DNA from: an uncultured Campylobacter sp.
GTDB taxonomy: Bacteria > Campylobacterota > Campylobacteria > Campylobacterales > Campylobacteraceae
NCBI RefSeq assembly: GCF_938045465.1
Contig: NZ_CALIBF010000185.1
Location: 1-6,356, forward strand
Direction: 5' to 3'
DNA length: 6,356 nt
Part shown: positions 5,784 to 6,356 of the stretch, piece by piece
Numbering within the stretch: position 1 is the first letter of the stretch
How the letters are laid out: the number at the start of each line of letters is the position of its first letter
The notes under the pieces: generated by a model
Seen by the model: the letters and a program-made list of their open reading frames with translations, nothing else
Databases searched by the model: none
What the model was told of the DNA's origin: nothing
Program-made: the position numbers and the translations under genes

Positions 5784-6356
5784 CGCCGCACGATTTTTGT
5801 AAATTTTGCGATTTGTAAATTTTTACGGCGCGGACGTTGTGCGATATTTTGCGGATCGCTAAATTTAGCAGGCGGTAGCGGGATTTGAAGCTACGATTGA
5901 GAGGCGTGGTTGCCTGGGGCTTTTTTGCGAGCTGCGCGCGCTATGTAACAGCGCGATCAAAGGTGGTTTGAAATGGTGATATTTGCGGCGCGGGTAACTG
6001 TAAAATTTCACACCGCAACTTGCGGGATTAAATTTTAAAATTTTGCTCCTGCTCTCCGCATAATTTTAATGCAGTAAAAATCTCCGCAAAATCTTACGCG
6101 AGTAGAATTCTGCGGCAAAATTCGGCGATAATAAAATTTCACCGTCCTATTTCATCTTTCTCTTACTTTGAAATTTACGTGTTTTATACATCGCGGAGCT
6201 AAAATTTTATTTGATAAATTCCAAAAATACCGCAAATTCCACGACAAGTTAAAATTTTAAAGCGCATCAAATTTACGGCGCTACAAAATTTAAAATTTCA
6301 CTACGTATTGCGCGCGCCGTAAAAAGTACGTACCCTGCCGAATTTCTTGCTGCGAC

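Larger units (their letters stand above)
5653..6356. other. Long spacer with no supported gene, rich in AATT-centred words
   Basis: I found no convincing gene on either strand: frames are short, and no tRNA-like T-arm or rRNA sequence is visible. The stretch is dominated by AAATTT/GAATTT words (23 RAATTY sites by hand count), often in A/T blocks such as TTAAATTTTAAAATTTT, alternating with GC-rich pieces. It holds a 22-bp imperfect direct repeat, a GCTAAATTTAGC palindrome at 5858-5869, a 12-bp direct repeat TTTGTAAATTTT at 5796 and 5812, a CGCGCT/AGCGCG hairpin at 5937-5955 and a 21-codon ORF with a ribosome binding site at 5973-6038. It may be a plain spacer or the eroded remains of a lost gene. 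Confidence 0.6.

Noticed and set aside
5902..5926. AGGC/GCCT hairpin followed by six T as a terminator
   Set aside because: The stem is only 4 bp, five bases separate it from the T-run, and it lies 250 bases after the nearest gene end.
6270..6356. Minus-strand open frame entering from the right edge (27 codons, then TAA)
   Set aside because: It could be the tail of a gene outside the window, but another minus frame is open for nearly as long and nothing in the sequence identifies a protein.

Overview
The window looks like a chromosomal segment of a Campylobacter from the higher-GC, mostly oral group (C. gracilis, C. showae, C. rectus type). The clues are the very high density of AAATTT/GAATTT words, Campylobacter-like -10 boxes without a clear -35, and two protein families typical of the genus. 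The species is an inference.

Layout: (1) Positions 1-3556, minus strand, hold one uninterrupted reading frame of 1185 codons that runs off the left edge. I translated it by hand from an ATG at 3556. It is penicillin-binding protein 1C (pbpC), with a membrane anchor, a GT51 glycosyltransferase, a transpeptidase and part of a C-terminal beta domain. It is far longer than an ordinary PBP1C because about 315 low-complexity residues sit between the two catalytic domains and a period-5 Asn repeat sits inside the C-terminal domain. (2) Positions 3557-3624 form a very short divergent promoter region with one TATAAT box for each direction. (3) Positions 3625-5652, plus strand, encode a complete UvrD/Rep-type superfamily 1 DNA helicase, most likely started at a TTG behind a good ribosome binding site. 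(4) Positions 5653-6356 contain no gene I can support, only short repeats, palindromes and many AATT-centred words.

The two genes do unrelated jobs (peptidoglycan synthesis in the periplasm; DNA unwinding in the cytoplasm) and share only their promoter region.

The most interesting material is the repeat-filled part of pbpC. Three different in-frame tandem repeats (units of 15 bp, 30 bp and roughly 60-70 bp) encode Asn/Gln/Ser-rich, probably disordered periplasmic segments. All six D/E-X-N-X-S/T sequons in the visible protein fall in these segments. The palindromic word RAATTY, known as the CtsM methylation/uptake motif of C. jejuni, is concentrated in these repeats and in the downstream spacer and is sparse in the conserved catalytic domains.
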